Source of the DNA: Deltaproteobacteria bacterium
GTDB lineage: Bacteria; Desulfobacterota; BSN033; UBA1163
Assembly (NCBI GenBank): GCA_016875255.1
Contig: VGRU01000138.1
Span: 1 to 9,547 of the forward strand
Reading direction: 5' to 3'
DNA length: 9,547 bases
Shown piece by piece: positions 1-7,371 of this stretch (positions are counted from its first letter, which is position 1; each line of letters opens with the position of its first letter). The position numbers and the translations under genes are program-made. A model generated the notes under the pieces. It had not been told where the DNA came from. It searched no databases and saw only the letters and a list, made by a program, of their open reading frames with translations.

Positions 1-2
1 AA

Positions 3-3000
3 GACCTGGTCGTCTCTCAGGGAGCCGAGGCCATTCGGGATCTAATGAAGAACACCAACGTCAAGGAACTTTCGAAGAAACTCCGGACTGAGATGAAGGA
101 GACCAACTCGGAGGCCAAGAAAAAACGTTTGGCCAAGAGGCTGAAGATTATTGAGTCTTTCCTCGAATCGGGAAACAAACCGGAGTGGATGATCCTTGAG
201 GTGGTTCCTGTGATTCCGCCCGATCTCCGCCCCCTCGTGCCCTTAGATGGAGGCCGGTTTGCGACGTCCGACCTCAACGACCTCTACCGAAGGGTGATCA
301 ATAGGAACAACCGCCTCAAACGGCTCCTCGAGTTGAGTGCGCCGGAGATCATCATTCGCAATGAGAAGCGGATGCTTCAGGAATCGGTCGATGCCCTTTT
401 CGACAACGGCAAACGAGGAAAGACGATCTTAGGGGCCAACAAGAAACCTCTCAAATCGCTCAGCGATATGCTCAGAGGAAAGCAGGGCCGTTTCCGGCAG
501 AACCTTTTAGGGAAGCGTGTAGACTATTCGGGGCGCTCGGTGATCGTCGTTGGCCCGGAACTAAAACTGCATCAATGCGGTCTTCCCAAAAAGATGGCCC
601 TCGAACTCTTCAAACCCTTTATCTACCACCGCCTCGAAGCCAAGGGGCTGGCCACTACCATCAAGAGCGCCAAGAAGATGATCGAAAAGGAGAGGCCGGA
701 GGTGTGGGATGTCCTGGATGAGGTGATCCGGGAACATCCTGTGCTCCTCAACCGCGCGCCGACTCTCCACCGTCTTGGAATCCAGGCCTTTGAGCCTATT
801 TTGATTGAAGGCAAAGCCATCCAGCTTCACCCTCTGGTCTGCGCCGCTTTTAACGCGGATTTCGACGGAGACCAGATGGCGGTCCATGTCCCTCTTTCAG
901 TTGAGGCTCAGTCTGAGGCCCGAATCCTGATGATGTCCACCAATAACATCCTTTCGCCGGCGAGCGGAAAACCGATCATTGTGCCCACGCAGGACATCGT
1001 CCTCGGCATCTATTATATGACTCGCGAGCGCCCCTATGTGAAAGGAGAGGGGAAAGTCTTTTCCAATCCCGATGAGGTCCGTGTGGCCTATGATGCAAAC
1101 GAGGTGGATCTCCATGCCGGGATCAAGGTCCGGATGGATGGGGCATTGGTTGAGACCACGGTGGGCCGCATGCTCCTGAGAGAGATCCTTCCCGAAGAGA
1201 TCCCCTTTCGATTGGTCAATAAGGTGATGAAAAAGAGCGAGATGGCTAATCTCGTTGACTACTGTTACCGGTTCTGCGGCGATAAAGCCACGGTGCTTCT
1301 CTCCGATCGGTTGAAGAGCCTGGGATACCGCTATGCCACCACTGCCGGGCTTTCGATCTCTCTGGATGATATGCTCATCCCCTCCAATAAAGAGGATCTC
1401 CTGCAGGAGGCCCAGAAAGAGATCGAAAGGGTCCAGGATCAATATACTGAAGGATTGATCACCGACGGAGAGCGATATAACAAGGTCATCGACATCTGGG
1501 CTCAGGTGACGGAAAATATCGCTGATGTGATGCTGAAGGAACTCGGCAGCGAGACAACAGAAGGGAGGGCCGGGGAGAAAAGGATCATCGACAGTTTTAA
1601 CCCCATCTATATGATGGCCGACTCCGGAGCCAGAGGGAGCGCCCAGCAGGTGAGGCAGTTAGCCGGGATGCGGGGGTTGATGGCGAAACCCTCCGGAGAA
1701 ATTATCGAGACTCCGATCACTGCAAATTTCAGAGAGGGTCTCACCGTGTTGCAGTACTTTATCTCCACTCACGGCGCCCGAAAAGGTCTGGCCGATACCG
1801 CTTTGAAGACGGCCAATGCAGGATACCTGACCCGGCGACTGGTCGATGTGGCGCAGGATGTGGTGATTCGAGAAAATGATTGCGGCACGCTGGATGGCAT
1901 TGAAGTCGAGTCCCTCATGGAGGGAGGAGAGATCATCGAATCGATGAGGGAACGTATTTTGGGCCGGGTGGCCCTGGAGGATATCCGGGATCCTTTTACC
2001 GATGAGGTCATTGTCAAGGGGAATGATGAGATTGATGAGGCCTATGCCGAGCGCATCGAAGATTCCGGAATCGACCGAGTCAAGATCCGTTCTGTGCTGA
2101 CGTGTAAATCGCGACGGGGGGTGTGCGCCCTCTGTTATGGGAGAGATCTGGCCCGGGGAAGACTGGTCAATGTGGGAGAGGCGATCGGGATCATTGCAGC
2201 CCAGTCGATTGGGGAGCCGGGCACACAGCTCACCATGAGGACCTTCCACATTGGCGGTGCGGCAAGCCGCCGGGCCGAGCAGACGACACTCGAAAGCCGG
2301 ATTGATGGAAAGATAAAATTTATCAATCTCAAAACGGTTAAGAATCGCGAGGGACACCTGATCGTGATGAACCGGAACGGCGAAATTGCCATTCTCGATG
2401 AGAACGGCAGAGAACGACGCCGATATGCCGTGATTTACGGAGCCAAATTGAAAGTGAAAGATGGACAGAAGGTGAAAGAGGGAGAGATGTTGGCGGAATG
2501 GGATCCCTACGCTATCCCTGTTCTGACCGAGGTGACGGGTCGGGTCAAGTTCGGAGATATCGTTGAAGGGTTGACCATGCAGGAGCAGGTGGATGAGTTT
2601 ACCGGCCTTTCGAGAAAGGTGATCACGGAATCGAAAGATCCGGACCTGCGACCAAGGATTTCGATCAAGGATGAGAAAGGGAAGACGATGAACCTTCCGG
2701 CCTCCTCCTCTCAGGCGCGGTACCTTCTTCCCGTCGGAGCCAACATCTTTATTTCGGAAGGAGATATGGTGGAAGCCGGAGATGTTATCGTCAAAATTCC
2801 GCGTGAAACCACCAAGACCAAAGATATCACCGGAGGACTTCCGAGGGTTGCCGAGCTCTTTGAGGCGCGGAAACCTAAGGAATATGCTCTGATCAGCGAT
2901 ATCGACGGGACCGTTGAATTCGGCAAGGACCTGAAAGGGAAGCGAAAAGTCATCATCCGGCCAGAGGTGGGAGAAGCCAAAGAATATATGATGCCGAAAG

Positions 3001-3599
3001 GGAAGCATGTAAGCGTTCATGAAGGGGATGTGATCAGAGCTGGAGAGGCGTTGATGGATGGTCCAGCCAATCCCCATGATATTCTCAGGGTGCGGGGTGA
3101 TAAAGCCCTGGCCCGGTACCTGGTGGACGAGATCCAGGAGGTTTATAAACTTCAGGGCGTGAAGATTAACGACAAACATATTGAGGTCATTGTCCGTCAG
3201 ATGCTTAAAAGGGTGCGCATCAAGGAGGTGGGGGATACCCATTTTCTGGTGGATGATCAAGTGGAAAAATTTAGCTTTGAAGAGGAGAATGCCCGGGTAA
3301 TGGCGGAGGGCGGAAAACCAGCGGTTGGTGAGCCCCTCTTCCTGGGCATTACCAAGGCCTCACTGGTTACGGATAGCTTCATCTCTGCGGCCTCCTTCCA
3401 GGAGACAACCAAGGTTCTGACCCAGGCCGCTGTGGCAGGAAAGATCGATCATTTAAAGGGATTAAAGGAGAATGTGATCATGGGCCGCCTGATCCCTGCT
3501 GGAACCGGTCTTCCAAAATATAGAGGAAGGGAGCTCTGGGTGGAAGGATATACGGACGAGGATCCAATGCCAGAGGACTCTGCAGAGGCTTCTGCCTGA
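3..3599 (+). CDS. rpoC: DNA-directed RNA polymerase subunit beta' (5' partial)
   Basis: This encodes the beta' subunit, which carries the catalytic centre of cytoplasmic RNA polymerase. The frame is open from base 3 ([14 protein letters not shown]...), so the gene starts before the window; by comparison with E. coli about 174 residues are missing, including the N-terminal zinc-binding domain. In the visible fragment the [12 protein letters not shown] motif places the three Mg-binding aspartates at residues 286, 288 and 290. The second zinc site is complete: C627, then CX6CX2C at 701, 708 and 711. The bridge helix/trigger loop region ([26 protein letters not shown]) follows, and a long insertion (the SI3 type known from proteobacteria) separates the trigger-loop halves. 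The C-terminus ([21 protein letters not shown]) is intact, ending in a short acidic tail. The ATG at 45 is internal, not a start. No internal frameshift is seen. rpoC is normally last in rpoBC, and a terminator follows here. Confidence 0.99.
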   Translation, partial: DLVVSQGAEAIRDLMKNTNVKELSKKLRTEMKETNSEAKKKRLAKRLKIIESFLESGNKPEWMILEVVPVIPPDLRPLVPLDGGRFATSDLNDLYRRVINRNNRLKRLLELSAPEIIIRNEKRMLQESVDALFDNGKRGKTILGANKKPLKSLSDMLRGKQGRFRQNLLGKRVDYSGRSVIVVGPELKLHQCGLPKKMALELFKPFIYHRLEAKGLATTIKSAKKMIEKERPEVWDVLDEVIREHPVLLNRAPTLHRLGIQAFEPILIEGKAIQLHPLVCAAFNADFDGDQMAVHVPLSVEAQSEARILMMSTNNILSPASGKPIIVPTQDIVLGIYYMTRERPYVKGEGKVFSNPDEVRVAYDANEVDLHAGIKVRMDGALVETTVGRMLLREILPEEIPFRLVNKVMKKSEMANLVDYCYRFCGDKATVLLSDRLKSLGYRYATTAGLSISLDDMLIPSNKEDLLQEAQKEIERVQDQYTEGLITDGERYNKVIDIWAQVTENIADVMLKELGSETTEGRAGEKRIIDSFNPIYMMADSGARGSAQQVRQLAGMRGLMAKPSGEIIETPITANFREGLTVLQYFISTHGARKGLADTALKTANAGYLTRRLVDVAQDVVIRENDCGTLDGIEVESLMEGGEIIESMRERILGRVALEDIRDPFTDEVIVKGNDEIDEAYAERIEDSGIDRVKIRSVLTCKSRRGVCALCYGRDLARGRLVNVGEAIGIIAAQSIGEPGTQLTMRTFHIGGAASRRAEQTTLESRIDGKIKFINLKTVKNREGHLIVMNRNGEIAILDENGRERRRYAVIYGAKLKVKDGQKVKEGEMLAEWDPYAIPVLTEVTGRVKFGDIVEGLTMQEQVDEFTGLSRKVITESKDPDLRPRISIKDEKGKTMNLPASSSQARYLLPVGANIFISEGDMVEAGDVIVKIPRETTKTKDITGGLPRVAELFEARKPKEYALISDIDGTVEFGKDLKGKRKVIIRPEVGEAKEYMMPKGKHVSVHEGDVIRAGEALMDGPANPHDILRVRGDKALARYLVDEIQEVYKLQGVKINDKHIEVIVRQMLKRVRIKEVGDTHFLVDDQVEKFSFEEENARVMAEGGKPAVGEPLFLGITKASLVTDSFISAASFQETTKVLTQAAVAGKIDHLKGLKENVIMGRLIPAGTGLPKYRGRELWVEGYTDEDPMPEDSAEASA

Positions 3600-3630
3600 A
3601 AAAAATTTGTTTGAAGTGAATGAAATGGAT

Positions 3631-3668
3631 AAGGCCCATTTCCCTGGTTGGGAGATGGGCCTTTTTTT
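3631..3668 (+). terminator. Intrinsic terminator of rpoC
   Basis: A 14-bp stem (3631-3644 with 3650-3663, one T-G pair, five-base loop TGGTT) begins about 30 bases after the rpoC stop and runs into seven consecutive T residues at 3662-3668. This is a textbook Rho-independent terminator. It separates the rpoBC transcript from the accessory genes downstream. Confidence 0.95.
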
Positions 3669-3716
3669 ATGGTTTTTCCAGCATTCGTATGGGTGCTTTC
3701 TCCCCGCTTAAATATA

Positions 3717-3738
3717 AGTCCCGATGAAGATCGGGACT
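3717..3738. repeat. Perfect inverted repeat, 9-bp stem
   Basis: AGTCCCGAT (3717-3725) pairs exactly with ATCGGGACT (3730-3738) across the four-base loop GAAG. There is no T tract on either side, so it is not an obvious terminator. A related CCCCGAT...GGGG hairpin occurs at 9224-9240. It looks like a dispersed hairpin repeat, but its role is unknown. Confidence 0.7.
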
Positions 3739-3853
3739 CGAAACCGAGAGTGGGGAAGGGGGAGTTATAAGGGGAGGTGACCCACTCCATTCCCGGATGA
3801 ACCGAGATATCGGGTTAATCCAGAGATTTTTATAAATTTCTGTTTCTGGTAGA

Positions 3854-3894
3854 GTGGGGCAAATTCCGGTGGAGGCGGATATCATGGATATTCT
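3854..3894 (+). repeat. Dispersed repeat 2, copy 1
   Basis: A stretch beginning GTGGGGCAAATTCCGGTGG and continuing through CATGGAT recurs at 7410-7450 with only a few substitutions over about 40 bases. Both copies happen to be open in one frame (VGQIPVEADIMDIL here, VGQIPVGVDSMDLL there), so they could be fragments of a lost gene, but the neighbouring bases are not similar. This copy lies in the rpoC downstream region; the other lies upstream of the MNT-HEPN pair. Confidence 0.75.
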
Positions 3895-4022
3895 CAACAA
3901 AAGCATTTTCTTAAAAAGGCGCTGAGCCTACGGTCACGATTCACGCCTGCCTGCCCTGTACCAGGACGGTTCAGGGGCCACCTTAACTTAAATGTAGGCG
4001 GGAGTCACGAATCGCGTTCTTT

Positions 4023-4097
4023 ATAGGAATGGATTAAAAGGTGGAGGTGGATGAGATTGGTGAGAGAAAAAAGAAGGGGAAAAGGTGAACAACGTCC
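4023..4097 (+). repeat. Composite repeat core, copy A (75 bp)
   Basis: This 75-bp stretch, from ATAGGAATGGATTAAAAGG to GGTGAACAACGTCC, is identical base for base to 9252-9326. It is very purine-rich on this strand and ends in the motif GAACAACGTCC. Diverged relatives lie at 6812-6890 and 8717-8773. This copy sits directly upstream of the promoter of the AbiEi-like gene and is extended by a palindrome at 4091-4111. Perfect identity over 5.2 kb implies recent duplication, gene conversion or mobility. Confidence 0.95.
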
Positions 4098-4111
4098 CCC
4101 AGGGGAACGTT
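4091..4111. repeat. AACGTCCCC palindrome
   Basis: AACGTCCCCC and GGGGAACGTT face each other around A4101, with nine of ten positions pairing. It forms the right edge of composite repeat copy A and lies 20 bp before the -35 box of the next gene. It could be the end of a REP-like or MITE-like element, or an operator. Copies B and C keep only the left half (AACGTCC) at the same place, which favours an element end over an operator shared by all the modules. Confidence 0.7.
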
Positions 4112-4131
4112 AAAAATGGTGAAAATAAATC

Positions 4132-4160
4132 TTGACAAATGCAATTTTTCACTGTAATAA
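4132..4160 (+). promoter_or_regulatory. Sigma-70-type promoter of the AbiEi-like gene
   Basis: A perfect -35 box, TTGACA (4132-4137), is followed after 17 bases by TAATAA (4155-4160). Reading one base on gives TG-T-AATAAT, an extended -10-like form. Transcription would begin near 4167, giving a leader of about 28 bases before the ATG at 4195. The same TTG could be misread as a start codon, but its place in a consensus promoter argues against that. Confidence 0.8.
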
Positions 4161-4194
4161 TTGTTTTCAGCAATTGTTGAAAGTGGCTAAATTA

Positions 4195-5250
4195 ATGAAA
4201 ACAATGTTATCAAACATGGAAGCCAAAGCTCAAAGCGTCCTCAAGGGAACCCTCGAGAAAATCCCTTTCCTGAAGATTGTTTCAATCGAAAGAAAAGGGA
4301 ATAGGGTTGACCTTACAGTCGATCTCGCTTTGAATGGTAAGAAACAGACTCTTATTGTCGAGATAAAGAACAATGGCCAGCCGCGAATGGCACGCGAAGC
4401 AGTCAATCAACTGATCCGTTACCGGGATTCGCATCCAAACGCTTATGGAGTCTTCATGGCCCCCTACATATCGCCACAAGCGGCAGAAATCTGTCTTAAG
4501 GACGATATTGGTTATATCGACTTCTCCGGGAACAATTATCTCTCATTCGGCCAGGTCTATATTGAGCAGACAGGAAAGCCAAACCCATTCAAGACAAGAA
4601 GAGACCTCACCTCTCTTTATTCTCCCAAGGCTTCGAGAATCCTTCGGGTTCTCATGAACGCCCCGGGCAAGGCTTGGAAGACACAAGACCTTGCCAACGA
4701 AGCAGGGGTGAGCTTCGGACAGGTTGCAAACGTCAAGAAGCTTCTTCTTGACCGTGAATGGATTGCCCAGCAGAACGGTTTCTCATTGATTGAGCCTTGG
4801 AAACTTCTTGAAGAGTGGTCCAATGCATACACCTATCGGAAAAATCAGGTCCGAAATTTCTATTCCCTGAAAAGCATCCCTGAAATAGAGGGAGATCTCT
4901 CACGGGTCTGCAGTGAGAAAGGCGTTGAGTTTGCCCTTACCGGATTCTCGGGTGCAGCACGGTTTGCCCCTGCCGTTCGATACAACCGGGCCATGGCCTA
5001 TATGTCTTCGATTCTTGAAGATATGGTGTCATTGCTGAATCTGAAAGAGGTGGAAAGCGGATCCAACATAATGCTCCTGGAACCCTATGATGAAGGCGTG
5101 TTTTATGGCGCTCGGGTGATTGATGGTATCAAGATCACGTCGCCCGTGCAGATCTATCTTGATCTGAAAGGTTATAAGGGCAGGGGCGAAGAAGCCGCAG
5201 ACGTCCTGCTGAGGGACGTGATCAAGCCGAAATGGTCAAGCGAAAAATAA
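4195..5250 (+). CDS. AbiEi-like antitoxin/regulator with PD-(D/E)XK-like N-terminal domain
   Basis: The predicted product has 351 residues and no signal peptide or membrane segment. Residues about 9-125 resemble a small restriction-endonuclease-like fold: acidic residues in RVDLTVDL (39, 43), then VEIKNNGQPR with E56 and K58, then GYIDFSGN (106-113). Residues about 139-194 look like a winged helix (KASRILRVLMNAPGKAWKTQ, DLANEAGVSFGQVANVKKLL). The C-terminal part ends in SPVQIYLDLKGYKGRGEEAA, typical of AbiEi-type type IV antitoxin/regulators as I recall them. Such proteins are usually encoded just before an AbiEii nucleotidyltransferase, and the next gene starts four bases after this stop with exactly such a domain. 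The start is chosen because the only earlier in-frame start, TTG 4132, lies in the promoter; ATG 4204 and 4216 are alternatives, and no strong ribosome site favours one. AbiEi proteins often repress their own operon; that is inference here. Whether the nuclease-like domain is active is unknown. Confidence 0.75.
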   Translation: MKTMLSNMEAKAQSVLKGTLEKIPFLKIVSIERKGNRVDLTVDLALNGKKQTLIVEIKNNGQPRMAREAVNQLIRYRDSHPNAYGVFMAPYISPQAAEICLKDDIGYIDFSGNNYLSFGQVYIEQTGKPNPFKTRRDLTSLYSPKASRILRVLMNAPGKAWKTQDLANEAGVSFGQVANVKKLLLDREWIAQQNGFSLIEPWKLLEEWSNAYTYRKNQVRNFYSLKSIPEIEGDLSRVCSEKGVEFALTGFSGAARFAPAVRYNRAMAYMSSILEDMVSLLNLKEVESGSNIMLLEPYDEGVFYGARVIDGIKITSPVQIYLDLKGYKGRGEEAADVLLRDVIKPKWSSEK

Positions 5251-5254
5251 TGAC

Positions 5255-6523
5255 ATGGTAACCCGTCGGGATTATACCGCCGAAGGCGTCGAGGCTGCGC
5301 GCTCCGTCCTCGTAGAGCTGGTTCATCTTTTGGGCGAATATAAAGATGATATCGTGCTCATAGGCGGTTGGGTGCCTGAGGTCCTGCTGCCCCATTACAG
5401 CGGCCCCCATGTTGGAAGCATGGATGTGGACATTGCCCTGAACCATCAGCATATCCAGGAAGAGGGATACAAAAGGATCGAGGATCTTCTTCGGAGCAGA
5501 GGGTATCGGCAAGGGGATCAACCCTGGATGATTGGGTACTATATCGCCGAATATGAACTGCGGGGGGCTGATCGTGCCAGATATGGTGACAACCTTCTAA
5601 TCGAACTGGCAAAACGTCTTTTGCGTTTGAACATCAGTAACTGCAATCGCCGCCAACTTTATCGCTATTTACGTCTTTACCGGCTTTTTCCGGGGATTGT
5701 GGGGACACTGTCCGCACAATTAAGGAAACTCTTGCCCCTGCAACCTGTGAGCCTTCAGAAAGTGGGTACAGTGTCCCCACCATTGGAGATTGCACCAAAG
5801 ACCATTCTCGAACGTCTTTCTTACAGTCACCTTGAATCCATCGTTGATCTTGACGATCCCCTCAAACGCACCTTCTACCAAATTGAATGCATTAGGGGCA
5901 ACTGGTCTGTACGGGAGCTTAAAAGACAGATCGCAACCCTCTACTACGAACGGTCCGGTCTTTCGGACAACAAGGAGAAGCTTGCGCAATTAGTCCAATC
6001 CACTGCGGATAGGTCCCAGGCCAGGCTGATGATCAGGGATCCGTATGTTTTTGAATTTTTAGGGATCAAATCAAAGGAGGTTATGGGCGAGTCCAATCTG
6101 GAAGATGCTCTGCTCGACAAAATTCAAGACTTCCTGCTCGAGCTAGGGCATGGATTTTGTTTCGAGGCCCGACAGAAGCGCATTCTCATCGGAAAGAGCC
6201 ATGGATTTATTGATCTGGTTTTTTACCATCGGCTTATCAAGTGTCACATTTTAGTGGAATTAAAGGTGGATGAATTCAAACACGAATACCTCGGCCAGCT
6301 TAACACTTATGTGACGTGGTACCGAAAAAACATGATGAGCGATGGCGATAATCCGCCTGTCGGGCTTCTGCTCTGTACCCAGAAAGACCATGTGCTTGCC
6401 GAGTACGCCCTCGCGGGGATGGACAATAAACTATTCGTCTCCAAGTACCAACTTGAACTCCCCAAGAAAGAGCAAATCCAGCGTTTCCTTGAAGAAAAGG
6501 TCAAAGAGGTCGGGAAAAGATGA
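5255..6523 (+). CDS. Chimeric protein: AbiEii-type nucleotidyltransferase fragment fused to YhcG (DUF1016) nuclease
   Basis: The predicted product has 422 residues in one unbroken frame. Residues 1 to about 90 match the start of AbiEii-type nucleotidyltransferases: VLIGGW (34-39) and GSMDVDIAL with the metal-binding pair D57/D59, ending at LLRSRGYRQGDQP. There the NTase stops short; the rest of its usual fold, including the third carboxylate, is absent. From about W91 the sequence is a YhcG/DUF1016 protein: IGYYIAEYELRGADRARYG, then SYSHLESIVDLDDPLKRTFY, ECIRGNWSVRELKRQI, RDPYVFEFLG, and the PD-(D/E)XK core FIDLVFYHR (D320), VELKVD (E335, K337) and GQLNTY. The N-terminal 30-40 residues of YhcG are missing. 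The start follows the AbiEi-like stop by four bases, so the genes are probably co-transcribed. ATG 5528, at the junction, could give a separate nuclease product. Two palindromes interrupt the region coding for residues 148-176. Recombination or deletion joining two genes is the simplest origin; a functional fusion cannot be excluded. Confidence 0.8.
   Translation: MVTRRDYTAEGVEAARSVLVELVHLLGEYKDDIVLIGGWVPEVLLPHYSGPHVGSMDVDIALNHQHIQEEGYKRIEDLLRSRGYRQGDQPWMIGYYIAEYELRGADRARYGDNLLIELAKRLLRLNISNCNRRQLYRYLRLYRLFPGIVGTLSAQLRKLLPLQPVSLQKVGTVSPPLEIAPKTILERLSYSHLESIVDLDDPLKRTFYQIECIRGNWSVRELKRQIATLYYERSGLSDNKEKLAQLVQSTADRSQARLMIRDPYVFEFLGIKSKEVMGESNLEDALLDKIQDFLLELGHGFCFEARQKRILIGKSHGFIDLVFYHRLIKCHILVELKVDEFKHEYLGQLNTYVTWYRKNMMSDGDNPPVGLLLCTQKDHVLAEYALAGMDNKLFVSKYQLELPKKEQIQRFLEEKVKEVGKR
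5696..5720. repeat. Intragenic palindrome, GGGGACA type, first
   Basis: ATTGTGGGGACA and TGTCCGCACAAT flank C5708 with 11 of 12 positions pairing. It lies inside the YhcG part of the chimeric gene and is translated as IVGTLSAQ. Its left half also matches the second palindrome in inverted orientation: 13 bases at 5699-5711 are the exact reverse complement of 5768-5780. REP-like elements are usually intergenic, so the coding location is notable. Confidence 0.85.
5762..5780. repeat. Intragenic palindrome, GGGGACA type, second
   Basis: GTGGGTACA and TGTCCCCAC flank G5771 with eight of nine positions pairing. It is translated as KVGTVSP, nearly the same peptide as the first palindrome (IVGTLSA), because GGGGACA-N-TGTCCCC reads GT(L/V)S in this frame. 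Together the two enclose about 41 bases and could fold as two small hairpins or one large one. Confidence 0.85.
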
Positions 6524-6548
6524 CTCGCTTTGTGAAGTTCTGTTCCCC

Positions 6549-6576
6549 TTACGCCTTACGTTTCACGCTTTACGAT
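6549..6576. repeat. Degenerate heptamer array, four units
   Basis: Four consecutive 7-mers, TTACGCC, TTACGTT, TCACGCT and TTACGAT, place ACG at exact seven-base intervals (6551, 6558, 6565, 6572). Similar ACG spacing is seen at 3930-3945, 6788-6816 and 9176-9185. The units are too degenerate for a simple slippage microsatellite. Confidence 0.75.
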
Positions 6577-6600
6577 TAAGGGAACGCTATGCTCCATGCC

Positions 6601-6660
6601 TGCCCGCCGGAGCCTCTTGCCCTCCGTAGCCTTGGCGCAGGAGGGTGGCGTAGGCGGGCG
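6601..6660. repeat. Nested GC-rich inverted repeat
   Basis: An outer perfect stem GCCCGCC (6602-6608)/GGCGGGC (6653-6659) encloses an inner perfect stem CCCTCC (6620-6625)/GGAGGG (6640-6645). The inner unit, CCTCC-GTAGCCTTGGCG-...-GGAGGG, resembles the hairpin at 8602-8624 and the start of the unit near 6670. No T tract follows, so termination is not indicated; it looks like a dispersed hairpin repeat. Confidence 0.75.
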
Positions 6661-6678
6661 CTACCTGTCCTCCGTAGT

Positions 6679-6691
6679 CCCGCCTTGCGGG
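6679..6691. repeat. Short hairpin CCCGC-CTT-GCGGG
   Basis: A 5-bp perfect stem with a three-base loop sits inside a longer weakly paired unit (TCCTCCG near 6669 and AAGGATGG near 6696). It appears to be another diverged member of the CCTCCGTAG hairpin family just upstream. Confidence 0.5.
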
Positions 6692-6718
6692 GCGAAGGAT
6701 GGATGCGAGAAGTTGGAG

Positions 6719-6770
6719 GCTATGCCAGCGATTGCAGCGATTGAAGATTTAAAAGCTGCCCAAAAAGGTT
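6719..6770 (+). repeat. Dispersed repeat 3, copy 1
   Basis: This roughly 52-base stretch around CTATGCCAGCGATTGCAGCG is about three-quarters identical, without gaps, to 8672-8723. Both read from an ATG as similar peptides (MPAIAAIEDLKAAQKG and MSAIAPTQDLRAGQEG) with several silent or conservative changes. It may be the relic start of a gene present twice, or a noncoding repeat. Confidence 0.7.
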
Positions 6771-6787
6771 TTACGCTATGCTCTTTT

Positions 6788-6816
6788 ACGGACACGCGAC
6801 ACGAAACACGGTCACG
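6788..6816. repeat. ACG-spaced near-heptamer array
   Basis: ACG recurs at 6788, 6794, 6801, 6808 and 6814 (steps of 6 or 7), with units such as GACACGC, GACACGA and AACACGG. It leads directly into composite repeat copy B, as similar arrays do near copies A and C. Confidence 0.6.
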
Positions 6817-6890
6817 TTATTAATGGAAATGGATTGAAAGGTGAGAGTGGTTAAAGAAAAGTGTAAGAAGTGAACAACGTCCCCCAGGGT
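6812..6890 (+). repeat. Composite repeat, copy B (diverged)
   Basis: It begins TCACGTTATTAAT, as does the lead-in to copy C (9241-9253), continues as GGAAATGGATTGAAAGG, and ends in GTGAACAACGTCCCCCA, as in copy A. The middle purine-rich part is shorter and diverged. It stands about 80 bases upstream of the PIN fragment. Confidence 0.8.
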
Positions 6891-6934
6891 CTTTTTTACA
6901 ACTCTCCCCTTAGGCATAAGTTGTTTCAGAACCT

Positions 6935-6953
6935 ACGTCCCCTCTGGCGACGT
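6935..6953. repeat. ACGTC...GACGT palindrome
   Basis: ACGTC (6935-6939) pairs with GACGT (6949-6953); CC/GG pairs extend it inwards after one C-C mismatch, with loop TCT. Its half site, ACGTCCCC, is the same as in the composite repeats. It ends 13 bases before the first ATG of the PIN fragment, so the break in that gene lies at or near this element. Confidence 0.65.
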
Positions 6954-6966
6954 TTTAAAGAACAAA

Positions 6967-7260
6967 ATGGACCAGATCCTCTCTGTCTATAAAGAATATC
7001 TTCCAAAATTAAATCTTAAGATCATCCCATTACCCCCAAAAGGGGAATTAAGAGAATATTCTGGAAAGATTGCCGATAAAGATATCCCGGTCCTTGTCTC
7101 AGCCCTTCGAAGTAAAGCGGATTTTTTAGTGACAGGTGATAAACAGCACTTTGGAAAATTGAGGGAACTTGATAAATACCCATTTTATGTTGTAACCCCT
7201 TCAGAATTTATGGATTCCATTCTCCCTGAGATCCTAAAAGGTCTCGAAGAAAAAGATTGA
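6967..7260 (+). pseudogene. PIN-domain toxin, C-terminal remnant
   Basis: The 97-residue reading frame resembles the second half of 'PIN family putative toxin component' proteins: KDIPVLVSALRSKADFLVTGD, with acidic residues at about 37/39 and 58, then KYPFYVVTPSEFMD. Full members have about 130-140 residues and begin with a catalytic DTN(V/I) motif, which is missing. The frame stays open upstream of the ATG through the repeat sequence, but what it would encode there (TLPLGISCFRTYVPSGDV) is not PIN-like. No ribosome-binding site precedes 6967, and no antitoxin gene is adjacent. PIN nucleases need the first Asp for metal binding, so this remnant is probably inactive. It may have been cut by insertion of, or recombination at, the repeat at 6812-6953. 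Confidence 0.7.
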
Positions 7261-7300
7261 GTGGAAGTTTGATCATCTTTACGCATTATGGGTGAGATAA

Positions 7301-7329
7301 TTGTTAATTCATCGCTTTTCTGATATAGT
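7301..7329 (+). promoter_or_regulatory. Candidate sigma-70 promoter
   Basis: TTGTTA (7301-7306) and TATAGT (7324-7329) are separated by 17 bases. A perfect TATAAT also occurs at 7361-7366 but lacks a good -35. Either could drive transcription towards the MNT-HEPN operon, but a better placed promoter exists at 7499-7527. Confidence 0.4.
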
Positions 7330-7371
7330 GGCCACAATTATTCTTTAGATTTTGGTATCCTATAATAGCGC

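Larger units (their letters stand above)
3669..4022. other. Noncoding stretch after rpoC with hairpins
   Basis: No convincing gene is present on either strand. The stretch holds a perfect 9-bp hairpin (3717-3738), a copy of the GGGGCAAATTCCGG repeat (3854-3894), ACG-centred near-heptamers (3930-3945) and a hairpin-rich stretch at 3946-3976 (CCTG-TAC-CAGG inside CCCTG...CAGGG). From about 3930 on, the sequence resembles the stretch before the 75-bp repeat near 9171-9250: both contain CACGCCTGCC, then a hairpin, then TCAGGGG followed by CAC. It is probably the left part of the same composite element. Confidence 0.6.
6524..6966. other. Repeat-rich noncoding stretch between the chimeric gene and the PIN fragment
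   Basis: No convincing gene. In order it holds a four-unit heptamer array (6549-6576), a nested GC-rich hairpin (6601-6660), a short hairpin (6679-6691), a repeat shared with 8672-8723 (6719-6770), an ACG-spaced array (6788-6816), composite repeat copy B (6812-6890) and an ACGTC palindrome (6935-6953). A frame at 6596-6823 is open only across these repeats. No T-tailed terminator was found for the upstream operon. Confidence 0.7.

Noticed and set aside
1659..3260. A 533-codon open frame on the minus strand within rpoC
   Set aside because: It is antisense to a strongly conserved gene, has no recognisable domain, and arises from rpoC codon usage.
3667..3906. A 79-codon minus-strand frame behind rpoC
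   Set aside because: It covers the terminator T tract, a hairpin and repeat 2; no domain and no start signal.
4132..4194. TTG at 4132 as start of the AbiEi-like gene, giving 372 residues
   Set aside because: TTG is the first half of a consensus TTGACA -35 box with a matching -10 box downstream; the extra 21 residues (TNAIFHCNNCFQQL...) look unrelated to the family.
6596..6823. A 75-codon plus-strand frame
   Set aside because: It spans hairpins, repeat 3 and an ACG array, and the translation has no protein-like pattern beyond the repeat 3 segment.
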